The position numbers and the translations under genes are program-made. A stretch of 9,053 nt of DNA from an uncultured Solobacterium sp. (GTDB taxonomy: Bacteria; Bacillota_I; Bacilli_A; Erysipelotrichales; Erysipelotrichaceae), in assembly GCA_937895985.1 (NCBI GenBank), contig CALBKL010000255.1:1-9053 (forward strand), written 5' to 3'. Below, one piece after another: positions 7,250 through 9,053 of the stretch. Positions within the stretch are counted from its first letter, which is position 1; every line of letters begins with the position of its first letter. The notes beneath the pieces were generated by a model. It saw nothing but the letters and a program-made list of their open reading frames with translations, searched no databases and was not told where the DNA came from.

Positions 7250-8101
7250 TTATTCAGCTGGGATAACGGAACCATCAGACCAGTTCTTCTTGATGAATTC
7301 ACGAATTTCTTCAGACTGTAATACCTTAACTAAAGCTTGAATCTTTTCATCCTTTTCATGACCTTCTTGGCAAGCGATAATATTTACATATGGGTTAGAT
7401 TCATTAGCCTTTTCAAGGATTAATGCGTCAGATCCTGGCTTTAGACCAGCGTTGATTGCGAAGTTACCGTTGATAGCTACTAAGTCACCTTCACCATTTT
7501 CATAAGCTGTTGCGAGTAATTCTGGTTTTACTTCCTGGAACTTTAAGTGCTTAGGATTGTTTGTGTCGTTATCGATATCTGCGATTGTTAAGTTTAATAC
7601 ATCTGCGTTTTCTGGTAACTTCACTAACTTTTCCTGTGCAAGAATTGCTAAGATACGACCGTTATCTGCTACAGAGTTAGAAATAACAACTGTTGAACCA
7701 TCCTTGATATCAGAAACATTCTTGATTGTCTTAGAGTAGATTCCAAATGGTTCAATATGAACTCCACCTACATTAGAAATCTTGTAATTCTTTTCTTTCT
7801 TTTCTTTATCAAAGAATGGAACGTGTTGGAAGTAGTTTGCGTCTGCTTCTCCGTTAGATACTGCTTCGTTTGGAATGAAGTAATCATCAGTAACTGTTAC
7901 TTCTAGGTCGATGTTGTACTTGTCTTTTAAGATGGACTTTGCTTCTTCTAGAATCACTGCGTGTGGGTTAGCAGTTGCGATCACTGTTAACTTTGTGCTG
8001 TCTGAAGAAGTTGTTGATGCACTTTCTTTTTTGGATGTTCCGCAAGCTGTTAAGCCTAATGCGAATGTAGCTGCTGCAATAATCTTTGTAATCTTGTTCA
8101 T
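7250..8101 (-). CDS. metQ: Methionine ABC transporter substrate-binding lipoprotein (NlpA family)
   Basis: MetQ captures methionine outside the membrane and delivers it to MetNI. The 283-residue protein has a lipoprotein signal peptide: a basic KITK start, a hydrophobic stretch, and a lipobox LTAC with the lipidated cysteine at residue 20, then a Ser/Thr-rich linker. The mature part has NlpA-family landmarks: TANPHAVIL, DANYFQHVPF (87-96), VHIEPFGIYS (114-123), SNSVADNGR, and an AINGNFAINAGL-type segment near the ligand pocket. The ATG follows AGGGAG by seven bases. It lies 29 bases after metI and ends the operon. Other NlpA proteins bind different amino acids or dipeptides, but the metN NIL domain upstream supports methionine. 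Confidence 0.95.
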   Translation of the reverse strand: MNKITKIIAAATFALGLTACGTSKKESASTTSSDSTKLTVIATANPHAVILEEAKSILKDKYNIDLEVTVTDDYFIPNEAVSNGEADANYFQHVPFFDKEKKEKNYKISNVGGVHIEPFGIYSKTIKNVSDIKDGSTVVISNSVADNGRILAILAQEKLVKLPENADVLNLTIADIDNDTNNPKHLKFQEVKPELLATAYENGEGDLVAINGNFAINAGLKPGSDALILEKANESNPYVNIIACQEGHEKDEKIQALVKVLQSEEIREFIKKNWSDGSVIPAE

Positions 8102-8130
8102 GAGTTTTCTCCCTTTTCTTTTTTATATAT

Positions 8131-8790
8131 TTATCGTTTGTCGATTCGTTTTACGATTGCATCACCCATCCACTGTATTGCAAATACAATGACGATAATG
8201 ATGATGGTTGAAGTATAAAGTATTAAATCATTTCTTCTTGCAAAACCATATAAGTATGCTAGGTTTCCAAGTCCTCCAGCACCGATGGCACCTGCCATTG
8301 CTGTATAGGAGATTAAGGAAATTCCTGTTACTGTGATTCCTGAGATTAAAGATGGTAATGCTTCAGGAAGTAATACTTTCAAAATAATTTGCCAATTGCT
8401 GGCACCCATTGCTTTACTTGCTTCAATGGTACCTTTGTTTACATCTTGGAATGCGATGATGCACATTCGTGCATAGAATGGCGCTGCCGCAAATACCAGT
8501 GAAGGTAAGGCTGCTGTAGCTCCTAACATCGTACCTACAATCAGCTTTGTAAATGGGATTAAGATAATCAATAAGATGATAAATGGAATTGCACGTAATA
8601 CATTGATAATTACATCAATCACTCGATTGATAATCTTGTTTTGGAATAATCCACCTGTTTGTGTACAGTACAGTAGAATACCAATCAGTAATCCTAGGAC
8701 TGTCGCAAGTATAAGTGATACGGCTGTCATATAGAGTGTTTCATTGATAGCTTTGAATAGCTGATCTAAATTAAGTACGCCACCTATCAT
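8131..8790 (-). CDS. metI: Methionine ABC transporter permease
   Basis: MetI forms the membrane channel of the MetNIQ importer. The 219-residue length is typical. About five hydrophobic spans are visible, near residues 20-42, 57-82, 90-112, 145-170 and 190-208. The cytoplasmic EAA loop that docks with the ATPase is intact: EASKAMG (123-129) through to LLP (140-142). The family segment AMAGAIGAGGLGNLAYLYGF follows. The ATG shares one base with the metN stop (TAATG) and is preceded by GGAGGTG in the end of metN, so translation is probably coupled. No anomaly was seen. Confidence 0.96.
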   Translation of the reverse strand: MIGGVLNLDQLFKAINETLYMTAVSLILATVLGLLIGILLYCTQTGGLFQNKIINRVIDVIINVLRAIPFIILLIILIPFTKLIVGTMLGATAALPSLVFAAAPFYARMCIIAFQDVNKGTIEASKAMGASNWQIILKVLLPEALPSLISGITVTGISLISYTAMAGAIGAGGLGNLAYLYGFARRNDLILYTSTIIIIVIVFAIQWMGDAIVKRIDKR

Positions 8791-9053
8791 TAGAGCACCT
8801 CCACTATGACATTGTTGTCAGTTAAGTATGTCACAAACTTGTTGTAGTCACTATCAACTCCACCACTAATATGAATGTATGTTACACCCATTGGTCCAAC
8901 AGAGGATTGTGAGATATTTGACTCTACAATCGATATCTCAAATGGTACAAGTCTAGCAGCGTTGATAATCGTTGGCTGCTCTGCATTATTTCCTGTAAAG
9001 GATAAACGTAGTAACTTACCACTTGGATATTTCTCTTTTAAGCTTTCCGCCAA
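8790..9053 (-). CDS. metN: Methionine ABC transporter ATPase, C-terminal NIL domain (5' part beyond window)
   Basis: Only the last 87 to 88 residues are in the window, and the frame continues past the right edge. A TTG at 9053 is just an internal leucine codon. The segment is the ACT-like NIL domain of MetN (KLLRLSFTGNNAEQPTI, then FEISIVESNISQSSVGPMGVTYIHISG), which binds methionine and slows transport when the internal pool is full. The ATP-binding domain lies outside the window. It is followed directly by metI and metQ. Identification rests on this domain plus the neighbours and is strong. Confidence 0.93.
   Translation of the reverse strand: MAESLKEKYPSGKLLRLSFTGNNAEQPTIINAARLVPFEISIVESNISQSSVGPMGVTYIHISGGVDSDYNKFVTYLTDNNVIVEVL

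Noticed and set aside
7911..8192. Plus-strand hydrophobic frame opposite metQ/metI
   Set aside because: It is antisense to the MetQ signal peptide and MetI C-terminus, which explains its hydrophobicity.
9051..9053. TTG start for a short free-standing NIL-domain protein
   Set aside because: The frame is open to the window edge and the segment is the normal MetN C-terminus.

Overview
The window looks like chromosomal DNA of a low-GC Bacillota. The evidence is AT-rich codon use, strong AGGAGG-type ribosome binding sites, sigma-A-like promoters, hairpin-plus-T-run terminators, a MetQ lipoprotein with a lipobox, and a met-cit-guaA arrangement with tight translational overlaps. The protein style could fit Erysipelotrichia, but that is a low-confidence guess without a database search.

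Layout, left to right. (1) Positions 3-1634, plus strand: the 3' portion of an OLD-family ATPase/TOPRIM nuclease-like gene, a class often used in phage defence. Its true start lies left of the window, because the Walker A motif sits upstream of the first internal start codon. (2) Positions 1635-1953: a gap with a probably bidirectional terminator and a doubtful small membrane-protein-like reading frame. (3) Positions 1954-3495, minus strand: guaA, GMP synthase. The 3' end of guaA is a known integration hot spot, and the OLD gene lies just beyond it. The guaA leader carries a near-perfect 26-bp palindrome. (4) Positions 3619-7162, minus strand: a compact operon with its own promoter and terminator, citD-citE-citF-rraA-like. 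It encodes the three citrate lyase subunits and an RraA/HMG-aldolase-family protein that could decarboxylate the oxaloacetate released. The citC, citX and citG activation genes are not in this operon. (5) Positions 7209-9053, minus strand: the end of a metNIQ methionine ABC importer operon (metN C-terminus, metI, metQ) closed by a terminator.

How the genes would work together: CitDEF cleaves citrate to acetate and oxaloacetate, and the RraA-like enzyme may turn oxaloacetate into pyruvate and CO2. The most unusual point is that CitD has lysine where known citrate lyase acyl carrier proteins have the serine that carries the phosphoribosyl-dephospho-CoA group (Ser14). Together with the missing citC/citX/citG neighbours, this suggests either a non-canonical lyase or an altered carrier mechanism. 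MetNIQ imports methionine. The OLD-family gene looks like accessory DNA beside guaA.
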